A stretch of DNA of 64,000 bases from Burkholderia contaminans (GCF_029633825.1 NZ_CP090641.1:2108001-2172000); one strand, 5' to 3'; counted from the stretch's first letter, positions 45,322-54,040 are shown. A program made the numbers and translations. The notes: generated from the letters alone by a model not told the origin.

Positions 45322-46410
45322 ATGAAACTCAGGTTTGGAGCAGTGGCGATTCTCGCCGTGGCGCAGGGCGCATGGGCGCAGAGCAGCGTGACGATGTTCG
45401 GGCTGATCGACGCCGGTGTGTCTTATGTCAGCAACGAGGGCGGCGGAAAGAACGTGAAGTTCGACGACGGCATATTCGCGCCCAATCTGTTCGGCTTTCG
45501 CGGCACGGAAGATCTCGGTGGCGGATATCGCGCGATTTTCGCGCTGGTGAATCAGTTCTCGATGGCGAACGGCGCGATCATCGGGACGGGGATTTTCGGG
45601 CGCAATGCGTATGTCGGCCTCGACAGCAACCGGTTCGGCAGCATCACGCTGGGTAATCAGTACGACTTCATGGTCGATTCGCTGTTTTCAAGAAACAACG
45701 CGATTTCACGGGATATCTCGGGGCTGTACGGCTTTCGCAATGGCCCGTTTCAACGTCTCGCGCTTCCAGGCAATCCGACCGGTGCATTCGATTGGGACCG
45801 TACGGCGGGCAGCAAACCGATCGCGAATTCCGTCAAGTACAGTTCGCCGACGGTGTCGGGCTTTTCCGGCGGTGCGATGTATGCGTTCGGCGGGGTGGCC
45901 GGGTCGGTCGGCGCGGACAATGCGGTGAGCGCCGGGCTGAACTATGAAGCGGGGCCATTCGGTATCGGTGCGGCCTACACGAACGAGAAATACGGCCCCG
46001 CGCCCGGCGTGCCGTCCACCAGCGTGCGCAACTGGGGCGTCGGGATGCACTACGACTTCGGTGTCGTCACGGCGAATGCGCTGATGACCACCGTGCGCAA
46101 TTCGTTCAACGACGCCGGCGTGTGGATGGCCGAAGCGGGCGGGTTGTGGCACATCAGGCCGGATGTCGTGCTGGGCGCGAAGTACATGTACATGAAGGGC
46201 AATGAAGCGGTGAACGACAACCACGCGCACCAGGTCACCGTGGCGCTTCAGTACCTGTTCTCGAAGCGGACGATGGTGTACGTGTCGGCGGACTACCAGC
46301 GCGCGAACAACGGCGCGAACGCGCAGGTCAATGGCGTGCTGGATCCGAACGGGGCATCGAGTTCCGCGAGCCAGACGGTGGCGCGGGTGGGGTTGCATAC
46401 GGTGTTTTGA
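45322..46410 (+). CDS. Gram-negative trimeric porin (Burkholderia OmpC-like)
   Basis: A 362-residue outer-membrane porin. The signal peptide ends GAWAQ. The N-terminus SSVTMFGLIDAGVSYVSN is typical of the Porin_4 family of beta-proteobacteria, as are NLFGFRGTEDLGGGYRA and the C-terminal aromatic residue (GLHTVF). It has about 16 strands. It comes 197 bases after the hydroquinone operon and may import its substrate, but such porins are common throughout these genomes. Confidence 0.93.
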   Translation: MKLRFGAVAILAVAQGAWAQSSVTMFGLIDAGVSYVSNEGGGKNVKFDDGIFAPNLFGFRGTEDLGGGYRAIFALVNQFSMANGAIIGTGIFGRNAYVGLDSNRFGSITLGNQYDFMVDSLFSRNNAISRDISGLYGFRNGPFQRLALPGNPTGAFDWDRTAGSKPIANSVKYSSPTVSGFSGGAMYAFGGVAGSVGADNAVSAGLNYEAGPFGIGAAYTNEKYGPAPGVPSTSVRNWGVGMHYDFGVVTANALMTTVRNSFNDAGVWMAEAGGLWHIRPDVVLGAKYMYMKGNEAVNDNHAHQVTVALQYLFSKRTMVYVSADYQRANNGANAQVNGVLDPNGASSSASQTVARVGLHTVF

Positions 46411-46441
46411 CGGGGCGTGGCGCACTGAATCAAGCGCAGCG

Positions 46442-46828
46442 CTATTCCAGCAAATAGTGCATCGTCGCGGCGCATGTCGGACAGAGCGTGCGGACGCGGC
46501 CATCCGTATGGCCGCGCAGCTTGGCCGGATCGCCGCAACGCTCGCACTTGCATTGACTCAGGTTCGCCGCCGAGGCGAGCCAGGCATCCACTTCGCCGGT
46601 CACGTTGCCGCGCACGCGGAAACGCAGGCCGCCGAGCTTCTCTTTCACTTCGAGCACGAGCAACAGCGATTTGCGTGCTTGCGCTTCGAGCCGGCACGAC
46701 AGCCGGTCGATGATCGCGTACCAGCCGTCGTCGCATTCGAACAGGCAGCTCCCGGAGAACCGGGGCGAGAGCGCCTGATAGATGGCGGGGTACGTGTCGA
46801 CCAGCTTGTTTTCAAGTTCTCGATTCAT
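46442..46828 (-). CDS. Conserved hypothetical protein with C-terminal zinc-ribbon-like cysteines
   Basis: A 128-residue protein. The N-terminal helix-rich part has SPRFSGSCLFECDDGWYAI. The C-terminal third has CKCERCGD and later CPTC, four cysteines fit for a zinc knuckle. The family is widespread in Burkholderia and Pseudomonas as a hypothetical gene, often near toxin or immunity genes, but I cannot name it. The start ATG at 46828 is chosen over a TTG two codons earlier. It follows the 5'-nucleotidase by 16 bases on the same strand. Confidence 0.7.
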   Translation of the reverse strand: MNRELENKLVDTYPAIYQALSPRFSGSCLFECDDGWYAIIDRLSCRLEAQARKSLLLVLEVKEKLGGLRFRVRGNVTGEVDAWLASAANLSQCKCERCGDPAKLRGHTDGRVRTLCPTCAATMHYLLE

Positions 46829-46844
46829 CTGCAAATTCGCTTGT

Positions 46845-47753
46845 TCAATGAAGAATCAGCCCGGATTCGTTGTTGATGCCGTATGGCACGTGGCCGGTCG
46901 CGACACGGTGTGCGGCTGATTTGCAGTTGCGGACGTGATCGTCGAAGAAGATGTCGGGGCGGAATGCCGCGAGGAAGCCCGCCTTGTTCCGGCCGCCGAG
47001 GAACATCGCTTCGTCGACCATGATTCCCCACGCGGTCAGCGTGCGGATGGCGCGCTCGTGTGCCGGGGCGCTGCGTGCGGTCACCAGCGCGGTGCGCACG
47101 TTGATGCCGGATGCGCGCGGGCCGCGCAGCGCACACAGGGCAACGAGGAACGGCTTGAGCGGGCCGGGCGGCAGCGGCGCGTGCGCATGACGCATTTCAT
47201 GGTCGTTGAATGCGGACAGCCGACGCCGTTGGAACACGCGCTCAGCCTCATCGCTGAAGAGGACGGCGTCCCCGTCGAAGGCGATGCGCAATTCGTCGTC
47301 GTGCGTGCAGCCGACAGAGGCGGGCGCCGGATACAGGCAGGCCGCCGGGAACCCGGTGGCCATCGCGTTCTCAACTTCCCCGGCATGCGTCGAGAGGAAC
47401 AGGTTGGCGCCCAGCGGTGCAAGGTAGCGATGAGGCTGCGCACCGCCGGTGAAGATCGCCCGGTGAATCGCGAGCCCGTGATGTCGGGCCGACGCAAACA
47501 CCCGGAGGCCGGTCGCGGGGTCGTTGCGCGACAGGATCGCGACGTCAACGGTTGCCTCGTCGTCGCGATTGAGCGCCAGCAGCTTGCGCACCAGCGGGAA
47601 CGCGACACCGGGGGCGGCCGGCACGTCGAGCCTCGACGCCTGCAGCGCTCGGTAAGCCGACGGATCGTCTTCCCGATATACGAGATGCTCCGCGTCGAAA
47701 TCGAACAGTGCTCGTGCGGAAACCGCAATGGTGATTTTCATGCGTGAATTCAT
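46845..47753 (-). CDS. 5'-nucleotidase (cN-I-like family)
   Basis: A 302-residue protein of the cytosolic 5'-nucleotidase I family. It has KITIAVSARALFDFDAEH at the start, RIAFDGDAVLFSDEAERVF with the DxD-like phosphatase acid residues, SGINVRTALVTARSAPAHERAIRTL and FLGGRNKAGFLAAFRPDIFFDDH. It would dephosphorylate nucleoside monophosphates in the cytoplasm. GGAGAG precedes the ATG. Its promoter region is shared with the divergent accessory operon at 48130. Confidence 0.87.
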   Translation of the reverse strand: MNSRMKITIAVSARALFDFDAEHLVYREDDPSAYRALQASRLDVPAAPGVAFPLVRKLLALNRDDEATVDVAILSRNDPATGLRVFASARHHGLAIHRAIFTGGAQPHRYLAPLGANLFLSTHAGEVENAMATGFPAACLYPAPASVGCTHDDELRIAFDGDAVLFSDEAERVFQRRRLSAFNDHEMRHAHAPLPPGPLKPFLVALCALRGPRASGINVRTALVTARSAPAHERAIRTLTAWGIMVDEAMFLGGRNKAGFLAAFRPDIFFDDHVRNCKSAAHRVATGHVPYGINNESGLILH

Positions 47754-47904
47754 GGGCTCTCCAATGACTGCAGGCGAGGATGCGGCACACCTGGGACAAA
47801 TCGTGTCCAGATGGTCCGTGGAATCGTGCCGCGTGATCGAAAGTGTTCTGCGCGGCATCATCCGACGCTCGTCTGAAGCGCAGTCTTTCGCAACATGTTT
47901 GTTC

Positions 47905-47921
47905 GGGACATGAATTGTCCC
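47905..47921. promoter_or_regulatory. Inverted repeat shared with the WYL regulator region (site 1)
   Basis: GGGACA-TGAAT-TGTCCC, with a second outer dyad TGTTCG (47900-47905) and CGAACA (47925-47930). The same half-sites and 5-base spacing occur at 52981-52997, in front of the WYL gene. It is a probable operator for that regulator. Confidence 0.6.
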
Positions 47922-47975
47922 AAACGAACATCACCATCCGGCCTGACGCATGGATCAAAGAGGCGGCCGCGGACC

Positions 47976-48003
47976 TAAAGTTGGCCGCTGTTGGCGCCGT
48001 TAA
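47976..48003 (+). promoter_or_regulatory. Sigma-28 (FliA)-like promoter for the 48130 operon
   Basis: TAAAGTTG (47976-47983) and GCCGTTAA (47996-48003) with a 12-base spacer, against the consensus TAAAGTTT-N11-GCCGATAA. The spacer is one base long, so this is a candidate only. It lies 126 bases before the ATG. Confidence 0.42.
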
Positions 48004-48129
48004 GTCGATGGAATATTTCTCGGCTTCAGGCGCGAGATGCGCATGCCCCCCCACAGCCGCCGTTGCGGCCCGACGCATGCCCGACGTGAATGGGTGGCGC
48101 TGGAATGACGATACAGACCGGAGATTGAA

Positions 48130-48990
48130 ATGCTTAACAGAGAGGCGGCAGCGACCGCACGCAGCCAGCTCGAGGCAGCAGCCAAGGAATACGACAAGCG
48201 CCAGGGTGCGGTGCAGACGCTCGCGACGGAGCTTTATACACTGCGGCGCGAGAGCAGTGAACTGCTGATCGGCGAAGTCGAGGCCTACGTGAACAGCCTG
48301 GCGTCGACGCCGAAGGAGTTCGATCGCGCGTTTGCTGAATACAAGGTCGAATACCAGACCTTCGAAGGCGTGGTGACCGAAGTCGACCGGCAAATGCACG
48401 ACATCAACGTGACGGGCGGCGCGGCAACGGGCGCGGGCGTGGCCGCCGGCGCATCGACCGCGTTGCTGGCGCCGACGGCGGCGATGGCCATTGCGACCAC
48501 ATTCGGCACGGCGTCGACGGGCACGGCAATCGCATCGCTCTCCGGCGCCGCGGCGACCAACGCCGCGCTGGCGTGGCTGGGTGGCGGTGCGCTGGCGGCG
48601 GGCGGCGGCGGAATGTCTGCCGGCGGCGCGCTGCTCGCACTGGCCGGCCCGGTGGGCTGGACGCTGGCCGGCGCGGCGGTCGTGGGCGGCGGCGTGTTCA
48701 TGTGGCGCGCCAATGCGAAGGTCGCGGAGGAAGCGCACCAGCGACGTATCCCGATCGAGAAAGGGATCGCGTCGCTCCGGATGGCCGCAGGCGAAATCGA
48801 TGGGCTCAAGACGCTGACGCTGACCCATTCGGCCGGTATGAAATCCTTGCTTGCCGCGTTGAAGCAAACCGCGCCGACCGACTACTGCCAGTTCTCGGCG
48901 GAAAGCAAGGATGCGCTCGGCGCCCTCATCAATCACGTGCGCACGCTGTCCGCGCTGTTGAACAAGACCATCCTGGCCAAGGCAGCCTGA
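48130..48990 (+). CDS. Coiled-coil protein with glycine-zipper membrane segments, unknown function
   Basis: A 286-residue protein. Residues 1-90 are helical and charged, likely coiled coil (SQLEAAAKEYDKRQ, FDRAFAEYKVEYQTF). Residues about 94-192 are very rich in Gly/Ala/Thr (GAATGAGVAAGAS, LAWLGGGALAAGGGG, LAGPVGWTLAGAAVVGGGV) and could insert as glycine-zipper hairpins. The C-terminal third is helical again. It is the first gene of a four-gene operon. Related architectures occur with YaaW-family and dynamin-like genes in other bacteria; function not known. Confidence 0.75.
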   Translation: MLNREAAATARSQLEAAAKEYDKRQGAVQTLATELYTLRRESSELLIGEVEAYVNSLASTPKEFDRAFAEYKVEYQTFEGVVTEVDRQMHDINVTGGAATGAGVAAGASTALLAPTAAMAIATTFGTASTGTAIASLSGAAATNAALAWLGGGALAAGGGGMSAGGALLALAGPVGWTLAGAAVVGGGVFMWRANAKVAEEAHQRRIPIEKGIASLRMAAGEIDGLKTLTLTHSAGMKSLLAALKQTAPTDYCQFSAESKDALGALINHVRTLSALLNKTILAKAA

Positions 48991-48998
48991 GTCCGAAT

Positions 48999-50483
48999 AT
49001 GACAACTCAATCGTCAACGGACCTCGGCGGCAGCGATGCTGTGCCCGGGGCCGCTTCTTACCCTCGCACGTCGAGCCTGGCCGACCAGGCCGCGGGTGTC
49101 GTGGTTGACGCGATCACCAGTGCGCGCGTAGCGGCCGAAGCGGCATTGCAGTCGGCGCAGGATCGGGCGTTCGACAGCGCGATGGACGCAATGAACACGT
49201 TGCGCGAATTCATCGGTGAACCCGGGAAGATTCTCGGCCGGATGGACACGAAGCATGGCGAGATCGCAGAGCAGGTCGAAGTCGCGGTACGCCGCGCTCG
49301 CGATTTCCTCGCGCAGGTCGCACCCGGCGCGACCTTCGAGGGTGTCGGGCGAACGGCGCCGATGGACTATCGAATCGACGGCATCGACTTTCAGTCGAAG
49401 TTCATCAACGGTTCGAGCAAGGGGCTGACACACGTGCTCGAGCATATGGGCAAGTACAAGGATTTCGCGACCGACGGCGTCTATCACATTCCGAAGGACC
49501 AGCACGCGCAGATTCTCGAGGTGCTGAAGGGCAATACCGGCGAACTGAGCGACAAGACGATCCGTGCGATTCAGGAGAAAGTCGCGCAAATCGAACTGGC
49601 GAGCGGCAAGCCGTTTTCGGCGGTCGTGCAGCCGTCGGTATCGACCTACAGTGAAGTGCAGCTCGGCAAGGTCGACGAAACGGTCAACGGCCATGAACAG
49701 GATCTCAAGCAGCAGAACGAGACGCTCAAGGACCAGATCCGCTTTGAACACGAGCCTTCCGTCGTCGAAGGGTTGAAGGCAGCAGGCGGCGCGGCGGCGG
49801 TAGGCGCGGCGGTCAGCCTGACTACGAAGCTGTGGCAGAAGTATCGGGACGGGAAGAACGTCTTCGCCGGCGACTTCAACGCCGATGACTGGGCGGAGGT
49901 CGGCCTGTCCACCGCAAAGGGGGCGGCCGGTGGCGCCATCGCCGGCGGGGCCATCTACGCGCTGACGAACTGCGCCGAGATGTCCGCGCCTTTCGCGGGA
50001 GCTTTCGTCAGCGCAGCCAAAGGGATGGCGGTGCTCGTAGCCGACTATCGGTCGGGGAAGATTTCGGTCGATGCGCTCATCGACAATGGGATGTTCGTTT
50101 GCAGCGACGCGGCGATCGTGGGGCTGTGCACGGCGGCTGGTCAGGCATTGATTCCGGTGCCGGTGCTGGGTGCCGTCCTGGGTTCCATCGCGGGCAAGTT
50201 CCTGTCGACCTTCATCGGGAAGAAGGCGCGTGAAGTGACCGACAGGCTCGCCGAGCGTACGAAACGCATCGTGGCCGCGCTCGATGCCGAAGTCCGTAAG
50301 GTCCTTGCGTTCCTCGGAGCGGAATTCGACCGGCTGGGCGAACTCACCACGGCGGCGTTCGACCTCAAGGCCAACGTGCATCTGCTCGAGTCGAGCCTGA
50401 CGCTTGCCCGTGCACACGGCGTGAGCGAATCGCTGCTGATCAAGGGTGACGCCGACCTGGACGCTTTCATGACGGGGCGGTAA
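48999..50483 (+). CDS. 494-residue protein with a DGIDFQSK domain and glycine-zipper membrane region
   Basis: It starts 8 bases after its neighbour. Residues about 25-110 are Ala-rich helices. Residues about 120-175 contain DYRIDGIDFQSKFING, then HVLEHMGKYKDF and DGVYHIPKDQHAQIL, a compact block that looks like a conserved domain; the D...DFQSK spacing is reminiscent of PD-(D/E)xK nuclease cores, which is only a guess. Residues about 245-405 hold repeated Gly/Ala segments (AAGGAAAVGAAVSL, GAAGGAIAGGAIYAL, VPVLGAVLGSIAGKF) likely to be membrane hairpins. The C-terminus is helical. No family is recognised. Confidence 0.72.
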   Translation: MTTQSSTDLGGSDAVPGAASYPRTSSLADQAAGVVVDAITSARVAAEAALQSAQDRAFDSAMDAMNTLREFIGEPGKILGRMDTKHGEIAEQVEVAVRRARDFLAQVAPGATFEGVGRTAPMDYRIDGIDFQSKFINGSSKGLTHVLEHMGKYKDFATDGVYHIPKDQHAQILEVLKGNTGELSDKTIRAIQEKVAQIELASGKPFSAVVQPSVSTYSEVQLGKVDETVNGHEQDLKQQNETLKDQIRFEHEPSVVEGLKAAGGAAAVGAAVSLTTKLWQKYRDGKNVFAGDFNADDWAEVGLSTAKGAAGGAIAGGAIYALTNCAEMSAPFAGAFVSAAKGMAVLVADYRSGKISVDALIDNGMFVCSDAAIVGLCTAAGQALIPVPVLGAVLGSIAGKFLSTFIGKKAREVTDRLAERTKRIVAALDAEVRKVLAFLGAEFDRLGELTTAAFDLKANVHLLESSLTLARAHGVSESLLIKGDADLDAFMTGR

Positions 50484-50515
50484 GCCGCGTCGACAACCAC
50501 TGAGGAACGCTCGAC

Positions 50516-50680
50516 ATGACGATTTTCTGGATGGCGCTGACGACGGCGCTCAATGGATGCCTCGAGATTCTGGGGACCCTCCTCGGCACGGCGCTGGCGG
50601 CTACCTTCATCTGCTTTCTGATCGCCACGCTGATTGCGATGGTGATCGAGATGTACAAGGACGAGCCCGCGGCCGCGTAA
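50516..50680 (+). CDS. 54-residue membrane peptide of the accessory operon
   Basis: ATG at 50516 with GAGGAACG upstream, stop TAA at 50678-50680. The product has one or two hydrophobic helices: FWMALTTALNGCLEILG and ALAATFICFLIATLIAMVI, then a charged tail MYKDEPAAA. It lies 32 bases after the 494-residue gene and before the YaaW-like gene, same strand, so it is an operon member. Small membrane peptides in such operons may be toxins, adaptors or partners; no evidence separates these. Confidence 0.6.
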   Translation: MTIFWMALTTALNGCLEILGTLLGTALAATFICFLIATLIAMVIEMYKDEPAAA

Positions 50681-50802
50681 TGCCCCGTGCGCACATGACG
50701 CGCATTGGAGCAGCGATTGAACGATCCGGACTCGGGCTGCGGCCCGTGTTCGGTCGACGAATGGATCTGTCGTCGCCGGCGACACAAGAAAACGAAAAGA
50801 AC

Positions 50803-51693
50803 ATGACCTACGAATTTGATGAGAAATGGTGGAGCCTGAGCGCGCTGCTGCAAGTTGCAGACGACGGCGATCTCGCCATCCTGGCCGAGCACCTGACCGA
50901 CAAGGGGAAGGGCCGCAGTGCGCTGTCGGGCACGCGGCTCGCACAATTGACGGCCTGCTGCGAATCGGGCGTGTTCGGGCACGTTGACCGCAACGACATC
51001 GCAAGCGAAATCCGGCTGTTCGGCGGTAACAGCATCGCCAATGCCATGCGCGGCGGCGAAGGCGTGTCCTACCAGGAACTCGTCATCGACGTGGCGAAGC
51101 ATCTGAAGATCGATGTGGAAAGCTGGGAGTCGGCGCTTTCCGTCGAGACGCAGATGCTTCGCAAGCTGTTTCTGAATGCGCTGGAAGCGATGACCGGCGA
51201 CATGCGCCGAACCATCCTGTCGGATGTCGGCCTCGGCGCGCTGGTCGATTTCGGGCGCGCGGAGATTGCCGCCGCGTTGCGCGAAGCGCCCGCTCATAGC
51301 GACATCCGAGTGAAGGTGGCGGCGTTCGTCGCCGAGTCGACGGCTGCGAGCGTTCTCGGCCGGGGGCTTGCCATCGCGGGCAAGGCCGGCGCGGCGTCGA
51401 CCATGCTTGCATCCGGCGCCGTGGCCGCTGCCGCGAGTGTCGTCGCCCCGCTCGGGCTGGTGTTCGGTGCGGTGGCGCTGGCCGGGCCCGCCTATCGCGT
51501 CTCCGTCCCATGTGTCATCCAAGTAGCCTACATCCGGGAGAAGGCGTACCACAAGGTGCAGAATGGCGGCGCGCTCGACGTTGTGGGCCCGGCGGCTTCG
51601 TCGGAAAAGATGCCGTCGATGCCGCCGGTGCCGGATATCGGTACGTACGCGATCCCCTTGCTTCCCAAGATCAAGCGCATCAAAACATACTGA
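50803..51693 (+). CDS. YaaW family protein (UPF0174/DUF3944)
   Basis: A 296-residue protein matching E. coli YaaW in order of motifs: WWSLSALLQVADDGDLAILAEHLTDKGKG, IRLFGGNSIANAMRG, YQELVIDVAKHLKI, SVLGRGL and AYRVSVPCVIQVAYIRE. YaaW has no known function; Gly/Ala-rich helices near residues 185-225 may touch the membrane. The ATG at 50803 gives the usual family start. An in-frame ATG at 50680 overlapping the previous stop (TAATG) would add 41 residues, so coupling is possible. It is the last gene of the operon; its stop is 94 bases from the convergent WYL gene stop. Confidence 0.82.
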   Translation: MTYEFDEKWWSLSALLQVADDGDLAILAEHLTDKGKGRSALSGTRLAQLTACCESGVFGHVDRNDIASEIRLFGGNSIANAMRGGEGVSYQELVIDVAKHLKIDVESWESALSVETQMLRKLFLNALEAMTGDMRRTILSDVGLGALVDFGRAEIAAALREAPAHSDIRVKVAAFVAESTAASVLGRGLAIAGKAGAASTMLASGAVAAAASVVAPLGLVFGAVALAGPAYRVSVPCVIQVAYIREKAYHKVQNGGALDVVGPAASSEKMPSMPPVPDIGTYAIPLLPKIKRIKTY

Positions 51694-51786
51694 CGGCGAA
51701 TTCGGCCGGTCGTGCCGACGCGTGTTCGACGGAGGAGAGGGCGGCTTTTGCCGGCCCTCGGTTGACGGTCGATCCTTCTGTCGGTG

Positions 51787-52878
51787 TCACGACGCCATCG
51801 TTGGACACGCTTGCGTGGTTCGGGCTGCGCCGTATCGTGCGGCAAGCCGTTCGTACTCGCGTGCGAATTCGTCGCGCAGGGACGCCGGCGCGAGGATTTC
51901 CGCATTCGCCCCGAAGGAGCGGAGCCACCAGCGCAGCTTCAGGCTCGGAATGACGGTGCCGCTCACTTTCAGTCTTCCATCGGGCAGGGTTTCCAGCTTC
52001 TGGTCCCTGGCCATCGGCGTTTCCTTGAGATGGTTGCCCGCGCTGCCGTCGAACGCGATGCTCAGGTGAATGGCCGGCTCGGTCAGGAAATTGAAAGCCT
52101 GCTCTCCATCGATATAGGTGCGCAGATGAAAATCGCCAGGATAGTCGAACGTCTTGCCGGATTCGCTCGCCGACACGATCCGGTCCAGCCGGAACAGACT
52201 GCGAAGCCACTGGATTCTCGGCTTGTCCTTGCGTGGCTCGAATGACGGATCCTGCGCCACCATGTACATCACGCCGGCCGACTCCACCAGGGCGAGCGGC
52301 CACAGGATCTTCGGCTGCAGGTCATCCGTGTCGGGCTTGCCGGCCGGGCGATACTTGACGAGCACTTCGCGCTCGAAGAACGTTGCGGTCGCAATGACCT
52401 GGAAGATCTCTTCAGTCAGGTTGGGGCGGATGAGGGTGAAGTTGCCGTCGACCGAATCGACCTTGTCGGGCCACGCCTGGTAGATCCGGCTGTCGGCCTT
52501 CTCCTGCGACAGCCGTACGTCGGCCGCGGCGAAGAGCGGTTCGAGGTCCTTGGTCACTGCGGCCGGAAGCTTGGTTCCCGCGAAGCGCTTGAGGATGTGG
52601 AACGCAACGGCCTCGGCTGCGCCCATGAGACTCGGGCTGTCGCGCGTGCCTTGCAGCCACGGCTTGCGTTGCCAGAGCAATTCGCGTCCGCGAGAAGTCG
52701 AGATGACGACCTTGTCCTTCTCCAGCTTCATCAGCTCCCGCAAGACCTTCTTCGGGTATTTCGTGCGATGTCCTCGCTCTTCGAGCTGTTGCCGGACTTC
52801 AGACGTGGAAATCCAGTCCGTCGCATCGCGGTGGGTCGGCAGGATGCGCAGAATTGCTTCGTCTAATGATGTTGTCAC
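51787..52878 (-). CDS. WYL-domain transcriptional regulator
   Basis: A 363-residue regulator. The N-terminal winged helix (about 1-70) has [35 protein letters not shown]. The WYL domain (about 150-235) has the motif core as MYMVAQ plus RSLFRLDRI. The C-terminal extension (WCX-like) has [15 protein letters not shown] and [12 protein letters not shown] domains sense nucleic-acid or nucleotide ligands and often control defence or stress genes. The GTG at 52878 is preferred because GAGGGA lies upstream; an earlier GTG is at 52893. An inverted repeat shared with the 48130 operon lies 103 bases upstream. Confidence 0.88.
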   Translation of the reverse strand: MTTSLDEAILRILPTHRDATDWISTSEVRQQLEERGHRTKYPKKVLRELMKLEKDKVVISTSRGRELLWQRKPWLQGTRDSPSLMGAAEAVAFHILKRFAGTKLPAAVTKDLEPLFAAADVRLSQEKADSRIYQAWPDKVDSVDGNFTLIRPNLTEEIFQVIATATFFEREVLVKYRPAGKPDTDDLQPKILWPLALVESAGVMYMVAQDPSFEPRKDKPRIQWLRSLFRLDRIVSASESGKTFDYPGDFHLRTYIDGEQAFNFLTEPAIHLSIAFDGSAGNHLKETPMARDQKLETLPDGRLKVSGTVIPSLKLRWWLRSFGANAEILAPASLRDEFAREYERLAARYGAARTTQACPTMAS

Positions 52879-52980
52879 TGATCCCTCGATCACGCTATTG
52901 GTCGATTTCTCCGCGCACTGTCGATGCGATTGCGCGCGATGACGTCGATGCTAAAGAAGAACCGGATTCTACGTGCGATC

Positions 52981-52997
52981 GGGACACAAATTGTTCC
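52981..52997. promoter_or_regulatory. Inverted repeat shared with the 48130 operon region (site 2)
   Basis: GGGACA-CAAAT-TGTTCC, with the same spacing as site 1 at 47905-47921; both are preceded by TCG, and an ACATC follows within 12 bases in each. It lies upstream of the WYL gene, as expected for autoregulation. Confidence 0.6.
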
Positions 52998-53134
52998 GAT
53001 GCACATCGATACTGTTCGGCAGTTTGGTGTCGGGATTGCGATCGGGCGATGCATTGCGGGGAAGGTTGAAAGGACCGCAAGCGTTTGCGGCTCCAGTGTG
53101 ACGCAAAAATTTCGGGAATTTGCGAGCCGCTCAC

Positions 53135-53161
53135 TAAAGTTGCGGTGCTGATTGTCGATAG
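53135..53161 (+). promoter_or_regulatory. Sigma-28 (FliA)-like promoter for the 53214 genes
   Basis: TAAAGTTG (53135-53142), exactly 11 bases, then GTCGATAG (53154-53161); 13 of 16 consensus bases match TAAAGTTT-N11-GCCGATAA. The ATG follows 52 bases later. Confidence 0.5.
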
Positions 53162-53213
53162 TTATTTATGTGTTGAAGCATCGTGTCTGATCACTCGATT
53201 CAAGGAGAGTCAA

Positions 53214-53393
53214 ATGAAGAACTACACCGTATCCTACGAATTGCGCAAAGGTTCGAGCGCCAGCCGATATACCGTCACGGTCAAGGCTGAATCGGATTTC
53301 ATGGCCATGAAGCAAGCCGAAGGCAAGGCGCGCAGCCAGCACTCGAGCAAGTTCTCCAGCGGTTATGAATTCAATTTGATCGAAATCCGGTAA
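53214..53393 (+). CDS. 59-residue protein, unknown function
   Basis: A short beta-rich protein (NYTVSYELRKGSSASRYTV, YEFNLIEIR) with a helix in the middle (DFMAMKQAEGKAR), compatible with a single ferredoxin-like or dsRBD-like unit. AAGGAGAG precedes the ATG, the best ribosome site in the region. It is followed after 13 bases by the 140-residue gene. A sigma-28-like promoter lies upstream. Function unknown. Confidence 0.72.
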   Translation: MKNYTVSYELRKGSSASRYTVTVKAESDFMAMKQAEGKARSQHSSKFSSGYEFNLIEIR

Positions 53394-53406
53394 CGGGAGA
53401 GGCGAC

Positions 53407-53829
53407 ATGGGTAAGTACTTTGGCCTGGGCGACGACTGGAAGGAACTGACAGGCAGCTACCGGAGCGGCGGGGATCGTGCTACTGCCGGTTTGAAGCTGC
53501 TCGGGAAAGGGCTGTTCAACGTCGGGAAATTCGCGGTGACCGAGGTTATGCCGGGAATGGTTTCCCAGGCAGGGAAGCGGGCGGAAGAGCATCTCGAAAA
53601 GAATCGGGAAAACATGTCGTCTGAGCAGATCGCGCGCGCTGAGGAGCTTTCCGAGAATGGCCGGCAGGTACGTGAGCGCCACGAAAAGATTCGCGATATC
53701 GACTGGAAAATTTCCGATCTGGAATTGAAGCTCAAGGAACTTCCCGAAGACGATTGCAGGCGTGAAGAACTCGAGAACCAGATCGAAAGCTTGCGCAGTT
53801 CCCGCCCATCCAGTGCGTTTCATGATTAA
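53407..53829 (+). CDS. 140-residue coiled-coil protein, unknown function
   Basis: The N-terminal 55 residues have DDWKELTGSYRSGG and a Gly-rich hydrophobic patch (LKLLGKGLFNVGKFAV). The rest is a charged coiled coil (EEHLEKNRENMSSEQIARAEEL, WKISDLELKLKELPED). GGGAGAGG precedes the ATG. It forms a pair with the 59-residue gene. Similar small coiled-coil proteins accompany YaaW or flagellum-coexpressed genes in some genomes, but I do not recognise a family. Confidence 0.7.
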   Translation: MGKYFGLGDDWKELTGSYRSGGDRATAGLKLLGKGLFNVGKFAVTEVMPGMVSQAGKRAEEHLEKNRENMSSEQIARAEELSENGRQVRERHEKIRDIDWKISDLELKLKELPEDDCRREELENQIESLRSSRPSSAFHD

Positions 53830-54040
53830 CGGGATGCAGTCGCTTCGATAACGCGAAGTCGGGCTTGCGGTCGAGAGTGAAGGGCGCTTGTGCGCTCTTT
53901 GTCTTTTCTGCGCTGCCGCATTGCTCGACGGCACTTTGCATCGGCTCGCCACTTCTCTACGACGATGGTTTCAATATGGCTCCGGTGTTCACGTGCAGGG
54001 GTATTGGAATGACACATATGCTATTTTTACGGGGGGATAC

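Larger units (their letters stand above)
47754..48129. other. Divergent intergenic region with regulatory motifs, 376 bases
   Basis: Located between the 5'-nucleotidase and the coiled-coil/zipper gene. It holds the inverted repeat at 47905-47921 and the sigma-28-like promoter at 47976-48003. No coding frame is convincing. Confidence 0.65.
52879..53213. other. Divergent intergenic region, 335 bases
   Basis: Located between the WYL gene and the 59-residue gene. It holds the second inverted-repeat site and a sigma-28-like promoter. Short hypothetical frames here have no support. Confidence 0.6.
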
